Shown: positions 6,949 through 13,644, numbered from the stretch's first letter. The stretch: 16,866 bases of DNA from Gammaproteobacteria bacterium (GCA_018676275.1 JABHFC010000305.1:1-16866), one strand, 5' to 3'. Notes: generated by a model not told the origin, from the sequence alone. Program-made: numbers and translations.

Positions 6949-8322
6949 TCAGTTAGGAATTCGGCTATTTATAGTCCACCTGGCATTTCCCGCCTTCGGC
7001 TGATAGCACCTTACCCTCATCCCATCAATTTCAAGTAACTCATTAATGAGATAACCATTACTGTTCGGAGCAGAACAGACTTTGTCCTTTTGCACACAAT
7101 AATTACTCTTGTTAAGTGGAGCTCCAGGTTTGCAGGAGTAACTTTTACACTGAGAATCATTGTCACATACTTCACCACTTATCTTGGGAGGATCCACCAG
7201 TTTTGTCAGACCTAAAGGTGTGGCATCAACATAGGCATGAATATCTTCAGGTAATAATTGCTTGAGTAAATAGGGGTCTGTTGCTTTCTTATATTTAAAC
7301 CACTTATCAAAAGAAACATAGGCATCCACATTACGCTTTAACTTCGCCGCAGCGATCCCTCTAATTAACCAGTTCCATGCATGCATTGCGTCAAGTCGAT
7401 TGACCTGCTCGGCATGTTCGTAAGCAGTTGACCATTGTTGTTCACGCAAATAAATTAGTCCGATGTTTTCCAGCGCAGTTGCCTGATCTGCTTTCTTCGG
7501 TCCGGCCAGCTCAGTCGCTCTCTGAAAATCCAGACTCGCCTGTTCATTATTTCCATCCATCAAGTGAGCCGTGGCCCTGCTATTGTAATGAAGCCATTGC
7601 TCTGGCTCGATGCTAATGGCCTTATCATATGCTGCTATTTGTTGTTCGCGCTGATCAAGGCGATGATGTGCATTAGCCAGACCAATTAAAGCTTCCACAG
7701 AATCAGCTTGCTGCTGTAGAACAAAAGTAAAAGCAGTTATGGCCTTATCAAATCGTTGCGAATAAAAATAAGCGTTGGCCACGCCTAACCGTGCAGCAAT
7801 ATATTCCGGCGCCGATGTTTCGACCTTCTCAAAATTTTTAATAGCAAGATCGTAGTTTCGATTTGTCAATTCTCGACTGCCATCCACCATGTCGCCGGAC
7901 TCTTGCTGCGGGTCTGCTGTGTTCTCCAGCAACTCTTCGTTGATTTTATCGGTGGTCGACATCGCATCCTCAAGTAAAATTATTTCAACATCATGCTCCG
8001 GGATCGTCTCTGTATTTTGACCATCATCAATTGGCTGAGATTTCAGCGACAGAAATTCTTTATTACTGGAAGCCTCGACCATATTTAGTTCTGCATTCAA
8101 AACCACCAGCTCTGTGCGTAAATCTGCTATCACATTGTTTAATTCTGCAATTTGTGCACTGACAGTGTGCGCTTCTTTTTTCTGTGAGGCAGACTGATTC
8201 ATTGACCAGAGCAAGCCACAAATGGCAATTAACAGGACGACAATAAACAAGATGGGGATACTCAGTGAGCGTTTTGCACCCGGTCTGCTGACAACTTTGG
8301 TAATTTCAGGTAGTTCAGACAT
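6949..8322 (-). CDS. Membrane-anchored TPR protein with cysteine-rich C-terminus
   Basis: A 457-residue protein with one transmembrane helix (about 21-40) preceded by basic residues (K9, R13, K17, R18), so the bulk should face the periplasm. Next are a probable coiled coil (about 48-90, with heptad-like leucines in LNNVIADLRTELVVLNAELN) and an acidic, low-complexity linker (about 100-148). Four or five TPR units cover about 150-345, for example YIAARLGVANAYFYSQRFDKA (174-194). The tail (381-457) contains six cysteines, C386, C392, C397, C409, C416 and C439, in a CDNDSQCKSYSCKPG...YC...VC pattern like small disulfide-rich modules; three disulfides are plausible in the periplasm. It heads the minus-strand TPR group. 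The Shine-Dalgarno sequence is weak. Function is unknown; a binding or scaffold role is inferred from the architecture. Confidence 0.82.
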   Translation of the reverse strand: MSELPEITKVVSRPGAKRSLSIPILFIVVLLIAICGLLWSMNQSASQKKEAHTVSAQIAELNNVIADLRTELVVLNAELNMVEASSNKEFLSLKSQPIDDGQNTETIPEHDVEIILLEDAMSTTDKINEELLENTADPQQESGDMVDGSRELTNRNYDLAIKNFEKVETSAPEYIAARLGVANAYFYSQRFDKAITAFTFVLQQQADSVEALIGLANAHHRLDQREQQIAAYDKAISIEPEQWLHYNSRATAHLMDGNNEQASLDFQRATELAGPKKADQATALENIGLIYLREQQWSTAYEHAEQVNRLDAMHAWNWLIRGIAAAKLKRNVDAYVSFDKWFKYKKATDPYLLKQLLPEDIHAYVDATPLGLTKLVDPPKISGEVCDNDSQCKSYSCKPGAPLNKSNYCVQKDKVCSAPNSNGYLINELLEIDGMRVRCYQPKAGNARWTINSRIPN

Positions 8323-8445
8323 GTAGGCTTGGATAATCTGTCATCATTAGTACCCCACCTTAGCCCCAATTTACTGCCTGATAAAGGTTAAATATGCTCT
8401 AGCCAAAGCATAATATGTTAATGTCTATATTCACCGACAATCCGG

Positions 8446-8991
8446 GTGCCGATCTTGTTCGAACAAATTTTGCATAAATTCTATGCTGCCAGTATTAGTG
8501 TGGGTCTTGACGGATCCATGCTTGTCGCAAGTAATAAGGATCGTCTGATGGCCTGGGGAATGATCTTCTGTTTCGTCACAGCTCTTAGTCTTACAAGCTG
8601 GCTTTGCTGGCGGAAACCATATGCACAGAAAATATCTATCGCTGTGCTGGTCATGTCTCTGAGCATACCTGTTGTCGTTATACCCTCTGCTCTTAAGGAA
8701 TATGTGCATGTCAGCCCTGAACAAATAACCATCGATACCGGGTCCTGGTATAAGCAATCAACAAAGGTAATAGCCCTGGACAACCTCCATGTATTGAGAC
8801 GCGACACTAGTGATTACATGGTGAGTAATCTAATCGGAGATGATTATGTGACCTGGCATTTCGAACGACAGGATGGCAGCGTAGAAAGCCTTATCCTGAA
8901 TGACTTTTTCAGTGCTCACAGTATGGCTATTGTCCACTACATTCGAGACCGGGGTCATCCGGTCAAGTGGCTAGAGGTTCAATATTATTGA
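8446..8991 (+). CDS. Two-TM membrane protein with PH-like C-terminal domain
   Basis: An uncharacterised protein of up to 181 residues. Two hydrophobic helices lie at about 36-53 and 62-82, joined by a short basic loop (CWRKPYAQK). A beta-rich soluble part follows (about 86-155: VSPEQITIDTGSWYKQSTKVIALDNLHVL), with the look of bacterial PH-like domains of membrane proteins. The start is uncertain. GTG at 8446 gives 181 residues but has no ribosome site; ATG at 8518 gives 157 residues and places a short basic stretch before the first helix. An in-frame TAA at 8419-8421 blocks longer forms. It is divergent from the anchored TPR gene, and its 3' end overlaps the peroxiredoxin gene by 7 bases tail to tail. 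Confidence 0.6.
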   Translation: MPILFEQILHKFYAASISVGLDGSMLVASNKDRLMAWGMIFCFVTALSLTSWLCWRKPYAQKISIAVLVMSLSIPVVVIPSALKEYVHVSPEQITIDTGSWYKQSTKVIALDNLHVLRRDTSDYMVSNLIGDDYVTWHFERQDGSVESLILNDFFSAHSMAIVHYIRDRGHPVKWLEVQYY

Positions 8992-9533
8992 CTGTCAGAT
9001 TGTAAGAGCTGTAAATCGGCAATCACTTCAGCGACATGTTTCTTCGGTTTAACTTTACGATAAATTTTTGCCAGCTTACCTTCTGGATCAATAATAAATG
9101 TATGTCGCTTGGCGTAGGTTAGCGGCCCCATAGAGGTCAGGCAGCCGTACTTTTCCGCCACTTCTGACTCAGCATCGGATAGTAAAGAAAAAGGCAAACC
9201 GTGCTTTTCCGCAAATTTCGCATGACTCTCGGCACTATCAAGACTAACACCCAGTACTTCTGCACCCAGTTCATGAATTTTAAAAATATCATCGCGAAAG
9301 CTACAGGCTTCTGTGGTACATCCGGGGGTATCGTCCTTGGGATAAAAGTACAACACAAGCCACTTACCCGCATAATCCGCAAGCTTATGTGTCTTTTTAT
9401 ATTGATCGATAAGTTCGAATCCAGGTGCTGCATCCCCTGGCATAAGTTCATTTTCAGCACTGGAACTAAACGGCCACATTAGCGACACCAGTAACAATGT
9501 AAGGGAGCAGACCGACGCAATATTCAGTTTCAT
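8985..9533 (-). CDS. Periplasmic PrxQ/BCP-type peroxiredoxin
   Basis: A thiol peroxidase that reduces hydrogen peroxide and organic hydroperoxides using thioredoxin-like reductants. The AhpC/TSA fold is clear: the active-site stretch YFYPKDDTPGCTTEACSFRDD (residues 62-82) holds the peroxidatic cysteine C72 in PGCT and a resolving cysteine C77 five residues later, typical of the BCP/PrxQ group. The conserved arginine appears in KRHTFIIDPEG (R143). Unlike ordinary cytosolic BCP it has an N-terminal signal peptide (1-26, ending SSSA), so it should act in the periplasm. The ATG at 9533 is preferred over the GTG at 9542 because AAAGG lies 8 bases before it. It lies downstream of the MerR operon on the same strand after a gap of 100 bases, so read-through control is possible but unproven. 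Confidence 0.93.
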   Translation of the reverse strand: MKLNIASVCSLTLLLVSLMWPFSSSAENELMPGDAAPGFELIDQYKKTHKLADYAGKWLVLYFYPKDDTPGCTTEACSFRDDIFKIHELGAEVLGVSLDSAESHAKFAEKHGLPFSLLSDAESEVAEKYGCLTSMGPLTYAKRHTFIIDPEGKLAKIYRKVKPKKHVAEVIADLQLLQSDSQ

Positions 9534-9633
9534 ATAAATCACCTTTGTATCTATTTAAATATACCTTGAGAGTCATACTGATTTTACGCCTTTTTAGGAT
9601 TAATAACATACATCTTAATATTCAAAAGCTTTG

Positions 9634-10179
9634 CTAAGCTTCAGCTTGTTTTGACTGCTTCCTGATTGCCCGAATCTCTTTTTGCGAGAGACCAAGTGAT
9701 TCCAGAAAATCCTGATGCATTTCCGGCATCGCTCTTTCAAACTCAATATGCCACTTTTCCATATCATCGTCGCTAAGGCCTGTCGCTCTCAGCAACTTCA
9801 CCCAACGATCTTTATCCAGAAGTCGTGTTGATTTCAACATTTTGGATTGACCAATTATCTGTACAATAATTTGCTGTTGTTGCCGTAGTTTTGCAATCTC
9901 CTGATTCAGAAGTTGAAGACGGTTCGTCAAAATAGACGTGCTTTTACCCGACTTACTATTCAGTAAACCTGTAATTTCCTCTAGTGATAGCCCTCCATTT
10001 CTATAAATTAAAATCAACTTCAGTTTTTCAATATCACCATTAGTATATAAACGATAATTTGCTTCACTACGTGAAGATGGTTTCAACAATCCCTTCTTAT
10101 CATAATAAATCAGGGTGCTACGGGAGATAGAAAATTGTTTTCCCAGTTGACCAATAGATTTCAGCTTTGAATTACTCAT
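9634..10179 (-). CDS. MerR-family transcriptional regulator
   Basis: A 181-residue activator/repressor of the MerR type. An N-terminal winged helix-turn-helix (about 7-75) shows IGQLGKQFSISRSTLIYYDKKGLLKP (first 26 residues of the DNA-binding core) and the wing element YRLYTNGDIEKLKLI (42-56). A long helix at about 83-113 (LTNRLQLLNQEIAKLRQQQQ) is the usual dimerisation coiled coil. The C-terminal part (about 115-181) is helical and contains no cysteine, so it is not a mercury-, copper- or zinc-type thiol sensor; its ligand is unknown. It begins 9 bases after the stop of the preceding gene, so the two form an operon. The promoter in front of that gene carries a MerR-style operator, which implies self-regulation. 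Confidence 0.92.
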   Translation of the reverse strand: MSNSKLKSIGQLGKQFSISRSTLIYYDKKGLLKPSSRSEANYRLYTNGDIEKLKLILIYRNGGLSLEEITGLLNSKSGKSTSILTNRLQLLNQEIAKLRQQQQIIVQIIGQSKMLKSTRLLDKDRWVKLLRATGLSDDDMEKWHIEFERAMPEMHQDFLESLGLSQKEIRAIRKQSKQAEA

Positions 10180-10188
10180 ATTATTTAC

Positions 10189-10587
10189 TCAAAATTCTTT
10201 CTTATCAGGTTCAAAGTATATTGTTCTAGCATCGACAGACCCGAGAACCTCTTCTGAGTAATGACATTGAAGAAGTGATTTTAGATCATCAACCAGGTCT
10301 CTATTTCCCTGCAGAAAGTTCTCAAAATTTACATTCTGGAGTTCACTCATCCGCTTGTGCATTATCCTGACAATTGCTTCAGTAATAGTTCGATGATATT
10401 TGTCGTAAACACCCAGACTCTCAGCATACTTTTTTGTCCCTGTAGCAATTTTTTCGACAGCATCTTTCAAGCTCATGTTATTCAAATATAGCCACGCGAT
10501 TCGTAAATGACTGACATGACTCAGATCATCAGGTGAGAGGGTAAGAGTTTCAAATTGATCCAATAATACTTTATCAGACAAAGACAT
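10189..10587 (-). CDS. Conserved uncharacterised protein, co-operonic with MerR regulator
   Basis: A 132-residue soluble, probably all-helical protein. I recognise the general pattern of a widespread hypothetical family: HxxHLRIAWLYL (24-35), a DKYHRTITEA segment (62-71) and a closing LLxxHYSEExLxSxxARxxxxEPD (105-127). The spaced histidines H24, H27, H65 and H109 could make a metal or ligand site, but that is speculation from spacing alone. There is no signal peptide or membrane segment. GAGG lies 8 bases before the ATG, and the MerR-type promoter ends about 40 bases upstream. The downstream gene is the MerR regulator, 9 bases away. Its pairing with a regulator suggests it acts in, or is induced by, the same signal; what that is cannot be read from the sequence. 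Confidence 0.72.
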   Translation of the reverse strand: MSLSDKVLLDQFETLTLSPDDLSHVSHLRIAWLYLNNMSLKDAVEKIATGTKKYAESLGVYDKYHRTITEAIVRIMHKRMSELQNVNFENFLQGNRDLVDDLKSLLQCHYSEEVLGSVDARTIYFEPDKKEF

Positions 10588-10626
10588 AGACAGTACCTCA
10601 CTGCTTAGATGGTTAATAATAACCTT

Positions 10627-10657
10627 AGTCTAAACTGTATAGCTATAGTCGGGTCAA
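10627..10657 (-). promoter_or_regulatory. MerR-type promoter with 19-bp spacer and central operator
   Basis: On the minus strand, TTGACC (10652-10657) and TAGACT (10627-10632) are separated by exactly 19 bases instead of the usual 17. A perfect 10-base palindrome, TATAGCTATA (10638-10647), is centred in the spacer. Overlong 19-20-base spacers with a dyad operator are the signature of promoters that MerR-family proteins activate by DNA distortion. The start codon at 10587 is about 40 bases downstream, and the second gene of the transcript is itself a MerR regulator. Confidence 0.75.
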
Positions 10658-10659
10658 GC

Positions 10660-10687
10660 TCACGCTAATAGTCACTTATTTGCGTGA
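10660..10687. repeat. Inverted repeat just upstream of the MerR-type promoter
   Basis: TCACGC (10660-10665) and GCGTGA (10682-10687) are perfectly complementary, and after one mismatch AATA/TATT extends the stem. It lies immediately upstream of the -35 box and 31 bases after the stop of the DUF2238-like gene. No T-tract follows on the minus strand, so it could be a second regulator site or a weak transcript-end stem. Confidence 0.35.
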
Positions 10688-10717
10688 TTTGATAATGGAT
10701 TGAACTAGCGGGCCTAA

Positions 10718-11428
10718 TTAACTTTTTATGCCTTTTCCCTTTTTCGGAAATAATCTCTGGTTTAGTCGGATGAAGTTATTTATCCATCGTTCAATAAAGG
10801 AATCAATTTTCGTAGTGCGTAAATAGCTGTAACCGATCAATGAGATCGTCAGCGCACCAAACCCGTCAACAATTAAATCGATCATAGTGTCCTGCAATCC
10901 ACCTGCCTGGGTATTCATACCAAAAACCTGGTCAAGTAAAAACTCGAACATTTCCCATATTGCACCCATCCCCAGCGAAAACATAAAGGCAAACAATGCC
11001 ACAAAGGAAGGTTTCATATGTGCTTGCAGACGTTCATGCTCATTGATGACGTGCACCAGCAGAAAACCAAGAATTCCCATGATCAGTCCTGAACTGGTAT
11101 GCAGAAGAATATCCCACCACCAGTACTTGACATAGAAGCCTTGCATATCTCCCAGGAACAATGAAGCATAAACAAATACGACAGTAAGGAATTCAAACTC
11201 AGAAGGAATACGAACATGAAGTTGGTGACTAAGAATGATCGGTACAAATACAATTACAACTATACCTGATGTTGCGAAAGCATTAAGCCAGTTACCCTGC
11301 AAAAACTCCAGAATTGCTCCAATTATCAGAATGGTTTTCAGGATCATACTTATCCACCAGTCCAGTCGATAAATCATCCTGTCTGACATAATTGCTTTCG
11401 CTACATTGTCATCTTTTTCATTTGTCAT
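10718..11428 (-). CDS. DUF2238/YjdF-like integral membrane protein
   Basis: A 236-residue polytopic protein with about six hydrophobic helices (near 28-48, 50-66, 78-92, 108-127, 141-160 and 185-203). It carries the conserved polar motifs of the DUF2238 (YjdF) family: WWWDILLHTSSG (103-114), WEMFEFLLD (158-166) and GLQDTMIDLIVDGFGA (177-192). The buried acids D106, E159, E162, D166, D180, D184 and D188 with H110 suggest a functional polar site inside the membrane, perhaps for ion or lipid handling; the biochemical role is not known to me. The C-terminus is basic and cytosolic-looking (LFPKKGKGIKS). GGAAAG lies about 7 bases before the ATG. It is divergent from the gene at 11610 and is followed on the same strand by the MerR operon, which has its own promoter. 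Confidence 0.85.
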   Translation of the reverse strand: MTNEKDDNVAKAIMSDRMIYRLDWWISMILKTILIIGAILEFLQGNWLNAFATSGIVVIVFVPIILSHQLHVRIPSEFEFLTVVFVYASLFLGDMQGFYVKYWWWDILLHTSSGLIMGILGFLLVHVINEHERLQAHMKPSFVALFAFMFSLGMGAIWEMFEFLLDQVFGMNTQAGGLQDTMIDLIVDGFGALTISLIGYSYLRTTKIDSFIERWINNFIRLNQRLFPKKGKGIKS

Positions 11429-11473
11429 TTATTCACTTTCCATAAATAACTTTTAAACGTGTCCGTCAATGGC

Positions 11474-11501
11474 ATGACTGTAATAATATATAGGCTATAA
11501 G
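11474..11501 (+). promoter_or_regulatory. Possible promoter for the gene at 11610
   Basis: ATGACT (11474-11479) and TATAAG (11496-11501) are 16 bases apart and oriented towards the gene at 11610, giving a leader of about 100 bases. The -10 overlaps a near-palindrome TATAGGCTATA (11489-11499), which resembles, with one extra base, the operator core in the MerR-type promoter. The assignment is by eye only. Confidence 0.3.
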
Positions 11502-11515
11502 CAACGAAGCAGCTA

Positions 11516-11549
11516 ACATAGATTACATAGATTACATAGATTACATAGA
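11516..11549. repeat. Short tandem repeat, 9-base unit
   Basis: The unit ACATAGATT occurs three times in a row (11516-11524, 11525-11533, 11534-11542) and is followed by a partial fourth copy, ACATAGA (11543-11549). It lies between the divergent genes at 11428 and 11610, probably in the leader of the latter. A unit of 9 bases would allow copy-number change by strand slippage. Confidence 0.9.
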
Positions 11550-11609
11550 GCATAGCTCAATTTAGTCATTGCTACTTTATATTGTAAACATTATAGCGAG
11601 ACATTATCG

Positions 11610-12227
11610 ATGAATGAAGAAATCAGAAAACTACTTGCACAGATAACTGAACTCGAAGATGAACTGCATAAAGCTATCCAGGAACAACAGGTCGAGCTCC
11701 GTTATGTAATCGACGGTACTAAAGTACGTTTCGAAGAAAATATTCGCAATGCTCATCGCCAGTTAAAAACCGGATATCTAAGATGGATACGCCAGAGTCA
11801 GCCACGTAACGTAATTACCGCGCCAATAATTTACAGCCTGATTTTTCCATTCGTATTGATCGATATCTGCGTGTCATTATATCAGGCTATCTGCTTCCCA
11901 CTTTACCGCGTACCGAAAGTATCTCGTTCCATGTATGTCATTGTTGATCGTCAGAGCCTGAATTATCTGAATTCCATTGAAAAATTAAATTGTATTTACT
12001 GTGGTTATGTCGGTGGGGTCATCGCTTATACACGTGAGGTTGCTGCTCGATCCGAACAGTATTGGTGCCCAATAAAACATTCTCGCAAAATACTAGACCC
12101 TCATCGTCGTTACGCACGATTTGCTGATTATGGAGAGGGGGAAGGCTATATTGAAATAATGAATAGAATGCGTGCCGAACTTGAAGCTGAACTCAGATCT
12201 GAAGATCCTGATAATGAGTTATCCTAG
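11610..12227 (+). CDS. Conserved coiled-coil membrane protein with CxxC...CxxxH motif
   Basis: A 205-residue uncharacterised protein. Residues 3-53 are charged and helical, probably a coiled coil (IRKLLAQITELEDELHKAI). A hydrophobic segment (about 68-98) may form one long or two short membrane helices. The soluble part has IYCGYVGGVIAY (129-140) and EQYWCPIKHSRK (149-160), where C128, C131, C153 and H157 could bind a metal such as zinc or iron. This NCIYCGY...YWCPIKH pattern looks like that of a conserved hypothetical family in proteobacteria, but I cannot name a function. The C-terminus is acidic (ELEAELRSEDPDNELS). The stop codon TAG at 12225-12227 is partly formed by the first bases of a repeat-bounded element, so the original C-terminus may have been longer. 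Without the element the frame would read about 12 more codons to TAA at 12456-12458. Confidence 0.7.
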   Translation: MNEEIRKLLAQITELEDELHKAIQEQQVELRYVIDGTKVRFEENIRNAHRQLKTGYLRWIRQSQPRNVITAPIIYSLIFPFVLIDICVSLYQAICFPLYRVPKVSRSMYVIVDRQSLNYLNSIEKLNCIYCGYVGGVIAYTREVAARSEQYWCPIKHSRKILDPHRRYARFADYGEGEGYIEIMNRMRAELEAELRSEDPDNELS

Positions 12228-12420
12228 GAGTCTGTCGGACTTAGGTGCTCGTCTCGAGGGGAAGATCGGTTTGAGTCATTTTATACGCAACAACGTGCCA
12301 TTCAAATGATGTACAACGGTATTTTGAGACGAATAGTGGTTCTCTTTAACGAAAAATTGCGTATAAAAGGGCCAAATCCGGCTTTCCCGCAGCAGAACAT
12401 CCTAAGTCCGACAGACTCCT
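12226..12420. mobile_element. MITE-like element with 20-bp terminal inverted repeats
   Basis: The ends AGGAGTCTGTCGGACTTAGG (12226-12245) and its exact reverse complement (12401-12420) match at 20 of 20 bases. A second perfect 12-base pair lies further in (TTTTATACGCAA, 12279-12290, against 12357-12368), and the stretch between is partly complementary, so two arms of about 65 bases face each other around a 66-base centre. No transposase frame fits in 195 bases. This is the structure of a non-autonomous insertion element or a shrunken insertion sequence. No convincing target-site duplication is visible (flanks TCCT and GGCC). The parent transposase family cannot be told. In RNA the element would fold into a very long hairpin between two genes. 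Confidence 0.8.
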
Positions 12421-12478
12421 GGCCTTGCAGCTATAAAGTAAACATCAATACATGTTAATCAATTTCAGAAAATGAAAC

Positions 12479-13195
12479 ATGCAGTTACGACTAGTTACAT
12501 ACAATATTCATAAAGGCATTGGTGGCATTGATCGGCGTTACCGCCCGGAACGCATCATCGAAACACTGAAACATTACCAGCCAGATATAGTCTTGCTACA
12601 GGAAGTTGATGACGGTGTACCTCGATCCAGGGGTGATCGCCAGGTGGATTTGTTTTCCGAGGCAATGGAATTGCCCTATCACGCCTACCAACGTAATGTC
12701 AGCTTGACGAAAGGACATTATGGCAACGCTATTCTGAGTCGATTTCCCTTAAGCGATGTACATAATATTGACCTGACCATACCAATGAAGAAAAAACGCC
12801 GTGCTCTGTTTGCCAGGTGTCATATTAAGGGTAGAACACTGGTATTAATTAACCTTCATCTTGGTCTGGCTGGGTTCGAGCGGATTATGCAATTGCGAAA
12901 GATTTTGAATAATAAATCTTTTAAACGTTTACACCGTATAACTCCAACAATAGTTGGTGGAGATTTTAACGATGTCTGGGGGACTTTGAACAAACATTGT
13001 ATGCGACCAGCCGGATTTTCTCCGGTAAGTAAACATGCCAGCACTTTCCCTGCTTTCATGCCAGTAAGGCAATTAGATAATATGTATTACCGCGGTCAGA
13101 TGGGTTTTTTACATAGTTTCCCGGGTAGAACTCAAGTCGCTCGGCAGGCTTCGGATCATCTTCCTTTGGTCGCTGAGTTTGAATTCTTTAAATAA
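12479..13195 (+). CDS. Endonuclease/exonuclease/phosphatase (EEP) family hydrolase
   Basis: A 238-residue metal-dependent phosphoester hydrolase with the exonuclease III/DNase I fold. Signature residues are all visible: N9 in TYNIHKG, the metal-binding E42 in LLQEVD, YGNAILSRFPL (81-91), H127 in NLHLGL, D162 and N164 in GGDFND, and the catalytic pair D226-H227 in SDHLPLVAEF. It has no signal peptide and is short, lacking extra domains, like stand-alone bacterial EEP proteins. Its substrate (nucleic acid, phospholipid headgroup or other phosphodiester) cannot be decided. The ATG at 12479 has no clear Shine-Dalgarno sequence. A MITE-like element lies 58 bases upstream and may have separated it from an earlier operon with the gene on its left. 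The next gene starts 20 bases after its stop and encodes a membrane protein, so the two are probably co-transcribed. Confidence 0.88.
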   Translation: MQLRLVTYNIHKGIGGIDRRYRPERIIETLKHYQPDIVLLQEVDDGVPRSRGDRQVDLFSEAMELPYHAYQRNVSLTKGHYGNAILSRFPLSDVHNIDLTIPMKKKRRALFARCHIKGRTLVLINLHLGLAGFERIMQLRKILNNKSFKRLHRITPTIVGGDFNDVWGTLNKHCMRPAGFSPVSKHASTFPAFMPVRQLDNMYYRGQMGFLHSFPGRTQVARQASDHLPLVAEFEFFK

Positions 13196-13215
13196 TATTT
13201 TATTGGTTTATAGAA

Positions 13216-13644
13216 ATGATTGACTGGCTGCAAAATAATGAAGTCCTGGTCTGGTGGTTATTACTGGTATCTGCCATCACCTTCACGCTTACCCTGATTA
13301 TCGTCCCAATTATTCTGACACGTATACCTGCCAATTATTTTTCTCACAAAAAAAATATTCGTACACCCTGGTCCGGGGGGCATCCCCTAATTCAAGTTCC
13401 ATTACTTATTATAAAGAACACTCTTGGGGTGATATTAATTGCTGCAGGTATAATATTGTTAGTGCTACCGGGACAGGGGATACTGACTATGCTGGTAGGA
13501 CTCGTCCTACTCGATTTCCCCGGTAAGTATCAGGCAGAACGCTGGGTTGTTGAGAGGAAATATATATTGCAATCGATCAACTGGATCCGCGTCAAAGCTG
13601 GTGAGACGGAGCTGGTCATGGAAAGTGAAGTAGAAAATGAATAA
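13216..13644 (+). CDS. PGPGW-type small integral membrane protein
   Basis: A 142-residue membrane protein of unknown function. There are hydrophobic helices at about 9-34, 68-84 and 86-101, separated by a basic cytosolic-looking loop (FSHKKNIRTPW, 42-52). The core LLIIKNTLGVILIAAGIILL (63-82) followed by LPGQGILTMLVGLVLLDFPGK (84-104) is the conserved heart of the putative transmembrane PGPGW family, in which a Pro-Gly turn joins two helices; here the motif reads PGQG. The C-terminal tail is amphipathic and acidic at the end. It begins 20 bases after the EEP hydrolase and is presumably in the same transcript. That pairing suggests the hydrolase acts on a membrane-linked substrate, an inference from proximity only. 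Confidence 0.78.
   Translation: MIDWLQNNEVLVWWLLLVSAITFTLTLIIVPIILTRIPANYFSHKKNIRTPWSGGHPLIQVPLLIIKNTLGVILIAAGIILLVLPGQGILTMLVGLVLLDFPGKYQAERWVVERKYILQSINWIRVKAGETELVMESEVENE

Noticed and set aside
8421..8477. Short frame of 18 codons starting ATG at 8421, before the PH-like gene
   Set aside because: It has no ribosome site, resembles nothing I know, and overlaps the GTG start region; a frameshifted true N-terminus cannot be supported.
9609..9640. Hairpin AAGCTT-AGCA-AAGCTT-TT at the end of the MerR gene as a terminator
   Set aside because: The stem has only 6 pairs with few G-C pairs and a short T-run; too weak to annotate.
11516..11549. CRISPR-like array
   Set aside because: Units are 9 bases, directly adjacent, without spacers; this is a simple tandem repeat.
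12222..12424. Target-site duplication around the MITE-like element
   Set aside because: Flanks TCCT and GGCC do not match; no direct repeat of 2 to 9 bases is convincing.
12299..12458. Open frame across the right half of the MITE-like element
   Set aside because: It crosses the inverted repeat end into flanking DNA, has no ribosome site and no recognisable protein family.
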